A stretch of 64,000 bases of DNA, taken from the NCBI GenBank assembly GCA_045106235.1, contig JBGCEJ010000027.1, forward strand, positions 15,240 to 79,239, read 5' to 3'. The stretch is from UBA4427 sp045106235 (lineage in GTDB: Bacteria > Myxococcota_A > UBA9160 > UBA4427). Of this stretch, positions 51,959 through 60,827 are shown piece after piece (the stretch's first letter is position 1; the number at the start of each line of letters is the position of its first letter). A program made the translations under genes and the position numbers. The notes under the pieces were generated by a model, which saw only the letters and a program-made list of their open reading frames with translations, was not told where the DNA came from and searched no databases.

Positions 51959-53194
51959 CTACTGGATCTCGACTCGGAAGCGCACCGTCAGGAACTCGCC
52001 CGCGTCCAAAGACACGTTGTCGAAGTTCAGTGCATCGGAGACGAATTCACCGTCGTCCCCGTCCGCTGCCGCCGTCACCGTATCCGTCACGACCGTTGAG
52101 CCATCGGCTTCGTTCGTTTCGAATTCGATGTCTTCGCCTGCCAGCTGCGTGCCGTATTCGGCCAGCACCAGAGCAAGACGTGCACCGCCCGCAGCACCCG
52201 ACATTTCCGAAGTCAGGTCATCCGCGATCGTGATGCCGGTGGCCGTCTGGACACCCACACCACTGCCGTTCGTGACCGTGATCGCGTACTCGACGATCGA
52301 GCCCGGGATCGATTTCGGATTCGCGTTTCCGAAGGGATCGCGAATCACCGTGGCGCTCTTGCTGATCGTCAGCTGCGCCGACTCCACCAGGTACGCATCC
52401 GAAGCCGAATGCTGACCGTCGCGTGCTGCGTCGGTGCCCTGGGTCGCCGTGCCGTCATCATCCGCAAAGACGATCTGCTCGGCGCCGACCGCATCTTCGA
52501 GGACATTCGTATCGCCCGTGTCTTCGGTGAGTGCCGCGCCGGGCGCTGCCGAAGTACCCGAATTCTCAACCGCCTGCGCGTTCAGCGTGATGATTGAGAC
52601 CGAACCATTCGCCTGGGTCGCTTCGATATCGCGAACGACAAAGACATTCGTCGGCGTATCCACGACAAATCCGTCGAGATAGCTCGTTTCGGTATCCAGC
52701 GTATCGTTAAAGATGCCATCGCCGTCATCGAGCCAGATCCCAATCGTCTGCGAATTGGTGGCGTTGAAGTCGTCCGTGTAGGTGTCGGAACCGAAGGTGA
52801 TCGTATTTCCCGATCCATCGACCGCCGTCAACACGAAGTCCTGGGCATCATTACCCTGATTCTCAACCAAGAACGTGAGGACCTGGTCCGAGTTATTCGG
52901 GCTCGTCATCGTGACCGAGGTCCCGACTTCACTCACCTGAACATCGATCTTGCGGTCCACCGTGAACCGCGTCGGCGTACCTTCGCCCACACCCGGCGTA
53001 CTATTGCCAGCGAGCGAAGACTCGATCGCGTCCTGCAGGACCGTATCCACCGTGTATGTCACGGTGGCCGAGTTAAGAATCGGCTGGCCTGCCGTTGTGC
53101 CTGCCGCAAACGCCGACTGAGCGCCGACTGCGACAAACAGGAATCCCGCAAGAAGCGCGATCCCTACTTTTTGTAGATGCAAATTTCGTTGCAT
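51959..53194 (-). CDS. Exported DUF11-domain protein
   Basis: 411 residues. Signal peptide (VGIALLAGFLFVAVGAQSAFA), then GTTAGQPILNSATVTYTVD, a beta-sandwich with DQVLTFLVENQGNDAQDFVLTAV, and from about residue 275 a DUF11 repeat (LTISKSATVIRDPFGNANPKSIPGSIVEYAITVTNGSG). The chain ends on a beta-strand, LTVRFRVEIQ. It closely parallels the 353-residue protein at 53744-54805 in domain order. The repeats recall isopeptide-forming fimbrial modules; whether Lys-Asn crosslinks form is unknown. 19 bp separate it from the giant gene. Confidence 0.8.
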   Translation of the reverse strand: MQRNLHLQKVGIALLAGFLFVAVGAQSAFAAGTTAGQPILNSATVTYTVDTVLQDAIESSLAGNSTPGVGEGTPTRFTVDRKIDVQVSEVGTSVTMTSPNNSDQVLTFLVENQGNDAQDFVLTAVDGSGNTITFGSDTYTDDFNATNSQTIGIWLDDGDGIFNDTLDTETSYLDGFVVDTPTNVFVVRDIEATQANGSVSIITLNAQAVENSGTSAAPGAALTEDTGDTNVLEDAVGAEQIVFADDDGTATQGTDAARDGQHSASDAYLVESAQLTISKSATVIRDPFGNANPKSIPGSIVEYAITVTNGSGVGVQTATGITIADDLTSEMSGAAGGARLALVLAEYGTQLAGEDIEFETNEADGSTVVTDTVTAAADGDDGEFVSDALNFDNVSLDAGEFLTVRFRVEIQ

Positions 53195-53229
53195 GTTATT
53201 TCCTTCCCATTATTTGCGAGCTCAAGGCG

Positions 53230-53733
53230 CTATTCGACCAGAGCCACGAAGCGAACGGATCGCTCCGCAGTCGGGGCAAGCGGCGTTTCAAAGACCCAGC
53301 GGATATGCGAATAATCCGAGCTGATTGCGGGGCGCGGGACGCCGTTCTCGCCGAGGACCGTGAGCTCCCCTTCAAGGCCGAACGTGTGGCCACCATCGAC
53401 GGAATAGAGGACGTTTGCCCCTTCCGAAGACTCGGTTCCCGGAACCAAAAGCATCTGCTCCGGGATCGGATCCGTAATCACGACGCGCTCAACCTCTTCC
53501 GAGCCGACGTTTTTTGCGCCGATCGTATAAGCGATCTTGTCGCCGGGAACGACGATCTCGGGGGCGACCAACTTGGTGCTCTCGGTCCCGTCGTCCTCGA
53601 GCACAACGATCACCTTTTCGGCGGTCGCCTTAAGCTCGATGGATCCCTCTTCAGCCGCGAAGGCCGAACCGGACGCGAACACAATTGCGCCCGCGACCAT
53701 CCACTTTTTCAGAACATTATTGAAATCAATCAT
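53230..53733 (-). CDS. Small exported DUF11-like protein
   Basis: 167 residues from ATG 53733 (AGGGG upstream); the longer open frame starts inside the upstream gene. Signal peptide KKWMVAGAIVFASGSAFA, then a single DUF11-type sandwich: PEIVVPGDKIAYTIGAKNVGSEEVERVVITDPIPEQMLLVPG, with YSVDGGHTFGLEGELTV. It ends on strand RSVRFVALVE. It is the smallest member of the locus, a possible minor subunit or tip component (inference). Confidence 0.78.
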   Translation of the reverse strand: MIDFNNVLKKWMVAGAIVFASGSAFAAEEGSIELKATAEKVIVVLEDDGTESTKLVAPEIVVPGDKIAYTIGAKNVGSEEVERVVITDPIPEQMLLVPGTESSEGANVLYSVDGGHTFGLEGELTVLGENGVPRPAISSDYSHIRWVFETPLAPTAERSVRFVALVE

Positions 53734-53743
53734 GATGAACCCC

Positions 53744-54805
53744 TCAGTCAATCGTGACTTGGAACGTGATGGTCTGAACACCGTCCGCCGGCGTGAGATC
53801 GCCGAGATCGAGGGTGATCGAACCGTTGTTAAGCGGACCGCCGACCGGATCGAAATCCGCTTCATCGGTTGTCCCTGAATCAAGAGCGTCCGTCTGTCCG
53901 CCACCGTTCAGCGTCATGGACTCAGCGACGTAGGTTGTGTTCGCCGGAACGTCATCCGTGATCACAACGCCTGTGGCCGTACCCGATCCCGTTACTTCCG
54001 CCGTGAGCGTGTAGGTCACGATCGAACCGGGAATCGGCTCGCTGTTGCCGAAGCCGTTGAGAACCGCCGAGGTCTTGTTGAAATTGAACTCGAGGGTCGA
54101 GACGAGGTAGGTGCCGAAGGCATCCCCGGTGGCTTCGGTATTGCCGAGAACCAGATCGCCCGAGTTATCCCCCGCGGCCGCAACCGAGTCGCCCGCAACG
54201 GAGCCACCCGGGAAGAGCGCGAGACCATTCGAGGTCACGACCAGCTGGCTATCGCCGAGATCGCCGTCCACCGCGCCTGCATCGATGTTATTCAGCACGT
54301 GGATCGTGATGAAGCCATCGGCGAGGATCGTAGGATCGTCCGTTCCGGGGTCGTAGCGGGTATCGCCTGCATCAAAAACACCCGGCGTCGTCCCGTCATC
54401 GAAGTAGATATCGACGACGGTCGGATCGAAGGTGTCCGTCCCAGAGAGGTTGAGTCCCGGTCCGCTGATCGCGGAGAGGGAGTATTCGTCACTGCCGTTG
54501 CCCGTATTCGTCACGGAGAACGTGAGCACCTGGTCGGTATCGCCGGGCGCCACAGTCACTTCATTATTCGGATTCGAAGTGACGGTCAAAAGCGTGACCT
54601 CCACGTCGAGTACTTCAGCCACTCGAATGACTTCGGTATCACTGTCTTCCGTGAACGGCGTGCCGCCCACGGAGAACGTCGCCGTCGCCGTATTCGAGAT
54701 GTCGATCCCTGCCCCGGTGCCAACAGCATTCGCCGCCGAACCGCAGAGCAAGGCAATCGCGAGCACGCCGGCCAGGCGCGATGCGATTCTCTTTGCAGTC
54801 ATCAT
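53744..54805 (-). CDS. Exported DUF11-domain protein
   Basis: 353 residues from ATG 54805 (GGAAGGA upstream). Signal peptide RLAGVLAIALLCGSAANA, then VGTGAGIDISNTATATFSVGGTPF, a domain with DTDQVLTFSVTNTGNGSDEYSLSA, and a C-terminal DUF11 repeat (FNKTSAVLNGFGNSEPIPGSIVTYTLTAEV) ending QTITFQVTID. Same plan as the 411-residue protein. 89 bp follow the large upstream gene and 10 bp precede the next start, consistent with one operon. Confidence 0.8.
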   Translation of the reverse strand: MMTAKRIASRLAGVLAIALLCGSAANAVGTGAGIDISNTATATFSVGGTPFTEDSDTEVIRVAEVLDVEVTLLTVTSNPNNEVTVAPGDTDQVLTFSVTNTGNGSDEYSLSAISGPGLNLSGTDTFDPTVVDIYFDDGTTPGVFDAGDTRYDPGTDDPTILADGFITIHVLNNIDAGAVDGDLGDSQLVVTSNGLALFPGGSVAGDSVAAAGDNSGDLVLGNTEATGDAFGTYLVSTLEFNFNKTSAVLNGFGNSEPIPGSIVTYTLTAEVTGSGTATGVVITDDVPANTTYVAESMTLNGGGQTDALDSGTTDEADFDPVGGPLNNGSITLDLGDLTPADGVQTITFQVTID

Positions 54806-54894
54806 TGTTGATCCTTCCCATTTATGGGCGACCCGATCGGGACGCCATGCTGATCCGCCGGTTTCTAGGCCGGTGAATATTTGTTTTGCTTGAT

Positions 54895-57800
54895 TCATTT
54901 GATCCGCACCCTGAAGCGCAGCTCGAAGCTCGGCGGCGTTCCCGTCGAGCCCGGCAGGGTGCCGGTGGTGTTAATCCGAATCGCTTCGACGCTTTCGTCG
55001 AAGCCGTCGACATCGGGCACAGGCTCGAGAATCCAGGCGCCGCTACCGTCGTCGAATTCGACGTCGTCGAGGAGGTCGTCGAGCGTTGTGAAGTTCACGC
55101 TCATGCCGCCGGTCGAAGAGATGGGGACGAAGTAGATCGGCCCCGGCGTGATGTAGTCGTCGACGTAGAGCTCGACCTCATCGGGCAGGTCGTCAAAGGC
55201 AACAACATTGCCCGCCGGTCCGGGGCCTTGGTTCGACACGCCAATCGTGTAGATGGCGGTGGCAAGCGGAATCGCCTTTGCGGTCGGTCCTGTGTTGAAG
55301 CCGTCTTGCTCGACGGCGACCATCTTGAACACGACGAGATCTGGAGCGTTGTCCACCTCGAAGGCGCCGATCCCGGTATGCGTAATCGTGCCTTCATCCC
55401 CTTCCGAGGCCACGACCCGGGCACTCCAAGAACCGTCTGCTGGGGCTGCTCCGAGGGCGAACTGCGCTTCATAGGTCTTGGTCGAGGCCGTCGCGAGAGC
55501 AACGATTTCGGACATCGCGCTCGGACCGCTCGCCGAGGTGCCGCTCGGTTCGAAGATCTCGACGGTCGCGCCTGAGATATCGAAGGCACCAAAGGGATCG
55601 CTGACAACACTCCGAATCGTCACCGTATCGTTCGGGGCGAAGTCCGTCGGCGTCGAACCACCGGGATGCGGCGCGTCGAAGAAGTCGACGGAATCGACAT
55701 TGATCACCGTCGTCGCATTCAGCTCGACAAGGGAGTTGCCCGTTCCCGAAATCGAAGGCGTCACGCGAATCCGAGCGTTCGAGTTCCCGCCCGAGAGATA
55801 GTTCACGGTGAGAGTGAGGGTGTCGCCGGTCGGGAGCGTCGCCGGCAAGTTCGCACCGGGCGACATCACGAAGGTGATCAGCTGATTCGTCGAGCCGTTC
55901 AGGGAAACGCTCTGCGTCGTTGAAGCAATCGCTCCGAGAGAGGCAGACGCAATGTCGATTCGGACATTTCGAGTTCGGAAGGTGCCGCTCGAGCCGTTTC
56001 GCCGAAGGAAGAGCTCGACCGCGAAATCGTCCCCGTTTAGGGTCAGCGGAGCAGCGAGGGCTTGGCTGAGCGTCCAGGTCTCGCTATTTCCGCGGAAGAT
56101 GTCGATCGTCGAAGTGGTCGCAGTCGGGGGTAAGCCGTTTGCCGCGACGCGAGAGAGGCCGCGGGGTGTACCGCCACTTGGATCGCTGAGATAGAGCTGC
56201 TTCGTACCTGAGCTTGGAAGCGAGGAAGCGGAGACCACAACGTCGAGTGAAGAAGGTGTGGCGCCGACGCCGCTGACCGGAAGGATGTTCGCGGTGTTGG
56301 ACAGAACTGTGCCGGCCGCCGTTCCGCTCGCGATCGTCGCCTCGAAGACAATGTCGACCGTGCCCGAGGCGGGCACCGTAATGTTCTGGATATCGAGGAA
56401 TCCGGTACCGTTTGCGCCACCGCCGCCGAGAATCGACGCATCCGTCGCTCCGGGAGGAATCGAAACGACGTTAAAGCCCGTGAGATTCGCTGGCAGATCG
56501 TCCGTGACCTGTACGCCCGTCGCTTCGACGCCGCTCGATTCAACGATGCTCACCGTGTAGCGAAGGACATCTCCGGGATCGGCGTCCCCACCATTCGGAT
56601 CGATGACGTCTTTCGTCGAGGTCGAGAGGTCGACATCGAGCACATCCGTCGTGACGGTGTCGCTGTTATTCCCCGAGACGTTGTCGAAGATCGTCCCGGC
56701 GACCGTCGCGGTGTTATCAATAGAAGGCTGTGCCGCCGCGCTCACCGCCACTTCCAGGGAAATCGGGGGCAGCGTCGCGCCGCTCGCGATTCCGTTGGGA
56801 TTCGAACAGGTCACGACGCCACTGGATTCGGAACAACTCCAATTCGTCCCGGACGCAGAAACAAAGCTCGTTCCAGCGGGCAGCGTGTCCGTCACGACGA
56901 TCGGACCTGGATCCGTGCTCGGGCCGTTGCTCGACACCGAGAGTGTCCAAGTCCCGTTTTGCCCCACACCGAAAGCGCCGCCGTCTGTTTTCGACATGAC
57001 GAGATCGGCAACGGGGGTATTGGTTGTGCTGAAAATTTCGACCGAGAGCAGGACCCGGTCGCCACCGCTCGAGTAGACCGTGTCGCCCGAGGTTTGCCCT
57101 GCGAGGAGATTGGAGCCATCGAGGTCATAGATGTCGAAGTCGACACCGGGCGCGGTTATGGCTCCGCCTTGTGAGTTCGAGACCGAGTTGAACTGCTCGC
57201 CTGGAGGATTCACTGCGTCGCTCAGTAGAGCGCCTTCGAATGTCAGGGCCTCGGAGAAGCCACCTCCACTCGATGAATTACCAACATCGCCTTCCCAGGA
57301 GATATGGCCCAACTTGCCGTTGCGAGGGGAGACGGGGACAACGAAATTGTTGGGCGTCAGCGTGATATCGTCGAATCGAAATTGCTCGAAGCCGTCGAAC
57401 ACGTTGACGACGCGAAGGGGCTCGCTCGCCAACTCATAAATGACGACGAGACTCCAGCCGCCGAGACAAACCGCGAAATTGTTGTAGGGCGAGCCCGTCT
57501 CAAAGGAGAGGTTCGAGACGGTGTAGTCGCCGTTTCCGCCTGTCGCGACCTCGGTCGTGACATCTGCGAAGCCTGAGTAGTAGTCGTACTGAACGCTGTT
57601 GAAGACAAAGTCTTCTTGGAAGGTCCGGTCGGCGGGAATCACAAGATTCGACTGCGCAGGCGTGGTCAGCGTGATGACCGAGTCGATCGTGTCGCTGGAT
57701 CCCGCCCAGTACAGGTAGGCGGCCGTGATCGTGGCGTTGGCCGGGATATTGTTCAGCGCGCCCGTACCGCTCGTGGTCTGACCACAGTCGCCCACTCGGA

Positions 57801-57936
57801 GTGAGCCTTCGGTCCCGACGAAGTCGAGATTGCCGGCGAAGCTGCGGTAGAGGGTGATCGGGACGCCGGCGCTGGCGGAGAACGGTGCGACCAAGACGGC
57901 CATGATGAGCACCAGCGCCATCCAGGACAGATGCAT
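54895..57936 (-). CDS. Large exported multi-DUF11 protein, first gene of the surface locus
   Basis: 1013 residues from ATG 57936, chosen because the signal peptide (LSWMALVLIMAVLVAPFSASA) follows directly; a longer frame adds 50 basic residues without a signal. The N-terminal 280 residues (ITLYRSFAGNLDFVGTEGSLRVGD to the end of the GLGHISWEGDVG-like region) resemble a DUF3344-type sandwich: TAAYLYWAGSSD, VCLGGWSLVVIYE. DUF11 repeats begin near 310 (DLVMSKTDGGAFGVGQNGTWTLSVSSNGPS), 430 (DLSTSTKDVIDPNGGDADPGDVLRYTVSIVES) and 865 (DLVVFKMVAVEQDG). The end is FELRFRVRIK. Probably the main structural subunit of an extracellular structure (inference). Confidence 0.8.
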   Translation of the reverse strand: MHLSWMALVLIMAVLVAPFSASAGVPITLYRSFAGNLDFVGTEGSLRVGDCGQTTSGTGALNNIPANATITAAYLYWAGSSDTIDSVITLTTPAQSNLVIPADRTFQEDFVFNSVQYDYYSGFADVTTEVATGGNGDYTVSNLSFETGSPYNNFAVCLGGWSLVVIYELASEPLRVVNVFDGFEQFRFDDITLTPNNFVVPVSPRNGKLGHISWEGDVGNSSSGGGFSEALTFEGALLSDAVNPPGEQFNSVSNSQGGAITAPGVDFDIYDLDGSNLLAGQTSGDTVYSSGGDRVLLSVEIFSTTNTPVADLVMSKTDGGAFGVGQNGTWTLSVSSNGPSTDPGPIVVTDTLPAGTSFVSASGTNWSCSESSGVVTCSNPNGIASGATLPPISLEVAVSAAAQPSIDNTATVAGTIFDNVSGNNSDTVTTDVLDVDLSTSTKDVIDPNGGDADPGDVLRYTVSIVESSGVEATGVQVTDDLPANLTGFNVVSIPPGATDASILGGGGANGTGFLDIQNITVPASGTVDIVFEATIASGTAAGTVLSNTANILPVSGVGATPSSLDVVVSASSLPSSGTKQLYLSDPSGGTPRGLSRVAANGLPPTATTSTIDIFRGNSETWTLSQALAAPLTLNGDDFAVELFLRRNGSSGTFRTRNVRIDIASASLGAIASTTQSVSLNGSTNQLITFVMSPGANLPATLPTGDTLTLTVNYLSGGNSNARIRVTPSISGTGNSLVELNATTVINVDSVDFFDAPHPGGSTPTDFAPNDTVTIRSVVSDPFGAFDISGATVEIFEPSGTSASGPSAMSEIVALATASTKTYEAQFALGAAPADGSWSARVVASEGDEGTITHTGIGAFEVDNAPDLVVFKMVAVEQDGFNTGPTAKAIPLATAIYTIGVSNQGPGPAGNVVAFDDLPDEVELYVDDYITPGPIYFVPISSTGGMSVNFTTLDDLLDDVEFDDGSGAWILEPVPDVDGFDESVEAIRINTTGTLPGSTGTPPSFELRFRVRIK

Positions 57937-58332
57937 GCCGCGATCCACGCGCCTAACAGGCGCACGTCGAGTGCACCCGGCCTGCGGGCGCACCTCTCGC
58001 TCTTTTGAGCGGTCGTCGACAATCTGCTTTCGGAACAAGCTCTCGCCAGCTCCCCTGAACGCCGGACACAAGGGTCCGGACAACACTCCATGTGCTGCTC
58101 AACGTTTATTCGGAGCTGCAGATGCGTTGCTTGACCCACGAGATCGAGATTTCTCTTTTGATCTCAGGCATTTGTCTGATGTTTGACCTGCTTGTGGAGT
58201 GGCAGCGGAAGATTCCGTCGGAGGCAGAAAATCGAGGCATTTGGAGCCGTGGATGGATCTCGCTCGCGGGAGGGGAGACCAGATCAGGAATGCAACCGGG
58301 GGCATGGCGAGTCCGCTAGAGTCCGGCCGCCC
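57937..58332. other. Divergent region between the DUF11 locus and yhhQ
   Basis: 396 bases without a credible gene. It must hold the promoter of the DUF11 operon and that of yhhQ. A perfect inverted repeat at 58062-58079 lies about 125 bases upstream of the DUF11 start. No clear promoter consensus was found by eye. Confidence 0.5.
58062..58079. repeat. Perfect 6-6-6 inverted repeat in the DUF11 leader
   Basis: CCGGAC-ACAAGG-GTCCGG. A GC-rich hairpin or operator-like element in the probable 5' region of the surface-protein operon. No T-run. Function unassigned. Confidence 0.4.
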
Positions 58333-59115
58333 ATGAGCGAACTTCACCCGATCGAAGCGTCCGCGCTCCACGCGCGGCGAGAGCGCGTCTACCTCGTGCT
58401 CGCCGGCCTCTTTCTCGGCTCCATGACGATGCTGAATATCCTCGGCATCTCTCGCTTCATCGATCTCTCCTTCGAGATCGGGGGATTTCGAATCCCGATG
58501 GCGCTGGCGATCGGCGTCCTGCCCTATCCCGTCACCTTCCTGTGTACCGATTTCATCTCAGAGCTCTACGGGCAGAAGCGTGCGAACTTTCTGGTCTGGG
58601 TGGGGCTCTTGCTGAATGCGTGGGTCGTGACGTTTCTCTGGCTCGGCGGCGCCCTTCCCCCGGCGCCAACAATCGACGCCGCAACGGGACTGCCGCCCAC
58701 CGACGCTTACGATTTCGCGTTCTACCGGATTCGCTTCCTGACGATGGGGGCGGTCTTTGCCTCCATGATCGCCTACCTGACCGCCCAGCTCTGCGATGTC
58801 ACGCTCTTTCATTTCTGGAAACGGCTGACCAAGGGCAAGCATCTCTGGCTTCGCAATAACGGTTCGACCGTCGTGAGTCAGTTCGTCGACTCTTTTGCGG
58901 TCATCACGATTACTCATTTCTATGCCAATGGGCTCCCGATCGATTCGAACGCCGCGATCTGGCCGCAGCTTTGGGTCTTCATCGGCTCGGGCTACGTCTT
59001 CAAGTTGACGGTGGCACTGATCGACACGATCCCTTTTTATATTGGCGTTCACTACCTGAGCCGGTATCTCCAAATCGATCCAAACGCGGAGCACTCGGAG
59101 GCCGATCTTGTCTGA
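58333..59115 (+). CDS. yhhQ: Queuosine precursor transporter YhhQ (DUF165)
   Basis: 260 residues from ATG 58333. Six or so membrane segments. Family motifs are GSMTMLNILGISRFID, LPYPVTFLCTDFISELYGQKRANFLVWVG, FASMIAYLTAQLCDVTLFHFWK, and NNGSTVVSQFVDSFAVITITHF. YhhQ imports preQ0/preQ1 or queuine-type bases for tRNA queuosine modification. The ribosome-binding site is weak. Its end overlaps the next gene by 8 bp. Confidence 0.93.
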   Translation: MSELHPIEASALHARRERVYLVLAGLFLGSMTMLNILGISRFIDLSFEIGGFRIPMALAIGVLPYPVTFLCTDFISELYGQKRANFLVWVGLLLNAWVVTFLWLGGALPPAPTIDAATGLPPTDAYDFAFYRIRFLTMGAVFASMIAYLTAQLCDVTLFHFWKRLTKGKHLWLRNNGSTVVSQFVDSFAVITITHFYANGLPIDSNAAIWPQLWVFIGSGYVFKLTVALIDTIPFYIGVHYLSRYLQIDPNAEHSEADLV

Positions 59116-60034
59116 AACCGAGGATGCAAAGAAGCGGGGGAGCGCAAATGCCCCAGAATGGCATTCAGAGGCGCTCTCCCTCCCGTATCAGGATGAGCGG
59201 GTGGATGTCGACGGACATTCGATTCACTATTTGGCCTGGGGCGAACGTGGCCGGCGCGGCCTTGTTTTCGTCCATGGCGGAGGCGCTCACGCCCATTGGT
59301 GGACCCATGTCGCAGCACGCTTTTCCAAGCGCTACCGCGTCGCCGCGATTGACCTTTCAGGGCATGGCGACAGCGACCGCCGCCAGGTCTACAGCCTCGA
59401 AGATTGGACGAAGGAAGTCATGGCCGTGGCGGAGGCTGCGGGGATCGGGGGCAAGCCGATCGTCATCGGACATAGCATGGGTGGCTTCGTCACGATCGCG
59501 ACCGCTGCGCTTTTTCCCGACGCGCTCTCCGGCGTCGTCGTCTGCGACTCTCCGATTACCGCGCCCGACCCAGAGGTCGATGCACATCGCATGGGCGCAG
59601 CCTTCGGGAAGCCCAAGGCTTACGCGAGCCGAGAAGAGGCCATTGCCCGCTTTCGGACGGTGCCCGAGCAGGATCACTATCTCGACTACGTCATGAAATA
59701 CGTTGGGGAAAACTCGATTGTTCTCGCTGACGACGGCTGGCGCTGGAAATTCGACCACCTCGCATTCAGCGCCTTCGAGGAGAACCCCCGAGCCGCGGCG
59801 CGTCCCTACTTAGCCAGAGTGAAGTGTCGACTCGCGCTTTTCCGCAGCGAGTTCGGCCTCGTGACTGAAGACATCGGCGCGTATATGTACGAGCAAATGG
59901 GCCGTGTTCATCCCGTGATCGAGATCCCGCTTGCGGGACATCACCTCATGCTCGATCAGCCTCTGCTCCTGATCACGGCGCTGAATACGCTGCTCGCGGA
60001 CTGGGATCATTCCGAGCCCCGCAAGCGCTTCTAG
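59108..60034 (+). CDS. Alpha/beta hydrolase
   Basis: 308 residues from TTG 59108 (GGAGG six bases upstream, inside yhhQ). Typical fold: IHYLAWGERGRRGLVFVHGGGAHAHWWTHVA (oxyanion region HGG), VAAIDLSGHGDSDRR, nucleophile elbow GHSMGGFVT, and IPLAGHHLMLDQP carrying the probable catalytic His. Probably cytoplasmic, no signal. Substrate unknown; the family includes esterases, lactonases and ring-cleavage hydrolases. Confidence 0.9.
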   Translation: MSETEDAKKRGSANAPEWHSEALSLPYQDERVDVDGHSIHYLAWGERGRRGLVFVHGGGAHAHWWTHVAARFSKRYRVAAIDLSGHGDSDRRQVYSLEDWTKEVMAVAEAAGIGGKPIVIGHSMGGFVTIATAALFPDALSGVVVCDSPITAPDPEVDAHRMGAAFGKPKAYASREEAIARFRTVPEQDHYLDYVMKYVGENSIVLADDGWRWKFDHLAFSAFEENPRAAARPYLARVKCRLALFRSEFGLVTEDIGAYMYEQMGRVHPVIEIPLAGHHLMLDQPLLLITALNTLLADWDHSEPRKRF

Positions 60035-60240
60035 ACTGCCCTCCACGGTCGGGCTCATCGGCGTCGTCGAGGCGCGTTTCTCGGGCGGTATCGTGGATCA
60101 CCGAGGGGCGTCCGCGCTCGTCGCGCAGGCCGTGCGCAAAGATGCCTCGAATTCGCCAAATTGAATTCAGGCACGTCTCAGACTGTTCTCTGGGGTCAAA
60201 ACCCGTCAAGGATACGGGTTGGGGGACCGATTTCTGATCC

Positions 60241-60819
60241 ATGGAAGCAGCCGCCAGTCCCGACGAAGAACTGAAGATCCTCGAGATAAAGCTGAACCAG
60301 CTGAAGCTGGACTACGAGAAGTATTTTCTCGGAACTCGGCCGACCGAGCCAGCGATGCAACGCAGCGAGGTCCAGAAGATCGTCCTGCGTTGGTCGAATA
60401 TGCGGATCAACAACACGGCGCAGCGCTTCAAATTCAATAGCCTGAATGGTCGCTACCAGGCCTTCAAACGCCAATGGGACAATATTCTTCGTCAGATCGA
60501 AGCGGGCACCTACAAGCGGCACGTCTTCAAGGCTGATCTGCGCGATCGCGAACGCGGGCTCGGATCCAGTCCAACGGGAGCTGCTGCGTCCTCGAGCGCG
60601 GCGAAGCCGACCTCCAGCAACGACCTCTTTGAGACCTACCGTGACGCGATGATGGCAACGGGTCAGGACGCGAGCGGCCTAACACCTGCGAAGCTTCAAG
60701 CTGCGCTTCGGAAGCAAGAGGCGGCGGCAAAGAAGAAGCTCGGCTGCGATCAAGTTGATTTCAAAGTCGTCGTGACCGGCGGCAAGGTGAAGCTCAAGGT
60801 CGCCGCAGCGCCGAGCTAG
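60241..60819 (+). CDS. Conserved hypothetical, MXAN_5187-C-like
   Basis: 192 residues. The first half is helical and charged: LKILEIKLNQLKLDYEKYFLGTRPTEPAMQRSEVQKIVLRWSNMRINNTAQRFKFNSLNGRYQAFKRQWDNILRQIEAGTYKRHVFKADLRDRE. The YEKYFLG and RFKFNSL patterns resemble a domain I recall from myxobacterial proteins (MXAN_5187 C-terminal type). An Ala/Ser linker is followed by SNDLFETYRDAMMATGQDASGLTPAKLQAALRKQEAAAKKKLGCDQVDFKVVVTGGKVKLKV. No signal peptide. Function unknown. The family, if right, supports a deltaproteobacterial origin. Confidence 0.7.
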   Translation: MEAAASPDEELKILEIKLNQLKLDYEKYFLGTRPTEPAMQRSEVQKIVLRWSNMRINNTAQRFKFNSLNGRYQAFKRQWDNILRQIEAGTYKRHVFKADLRDRERGLGSSPTGAAASSSAAKPTSSNDLFETYRDAMMATGQDASGLTPAKLQAALRKQEAAAKKKLGCDQVDFKVVVTGGKVKLKVAAAPS

Positions 60820-60827
60820 GGCGCTTC

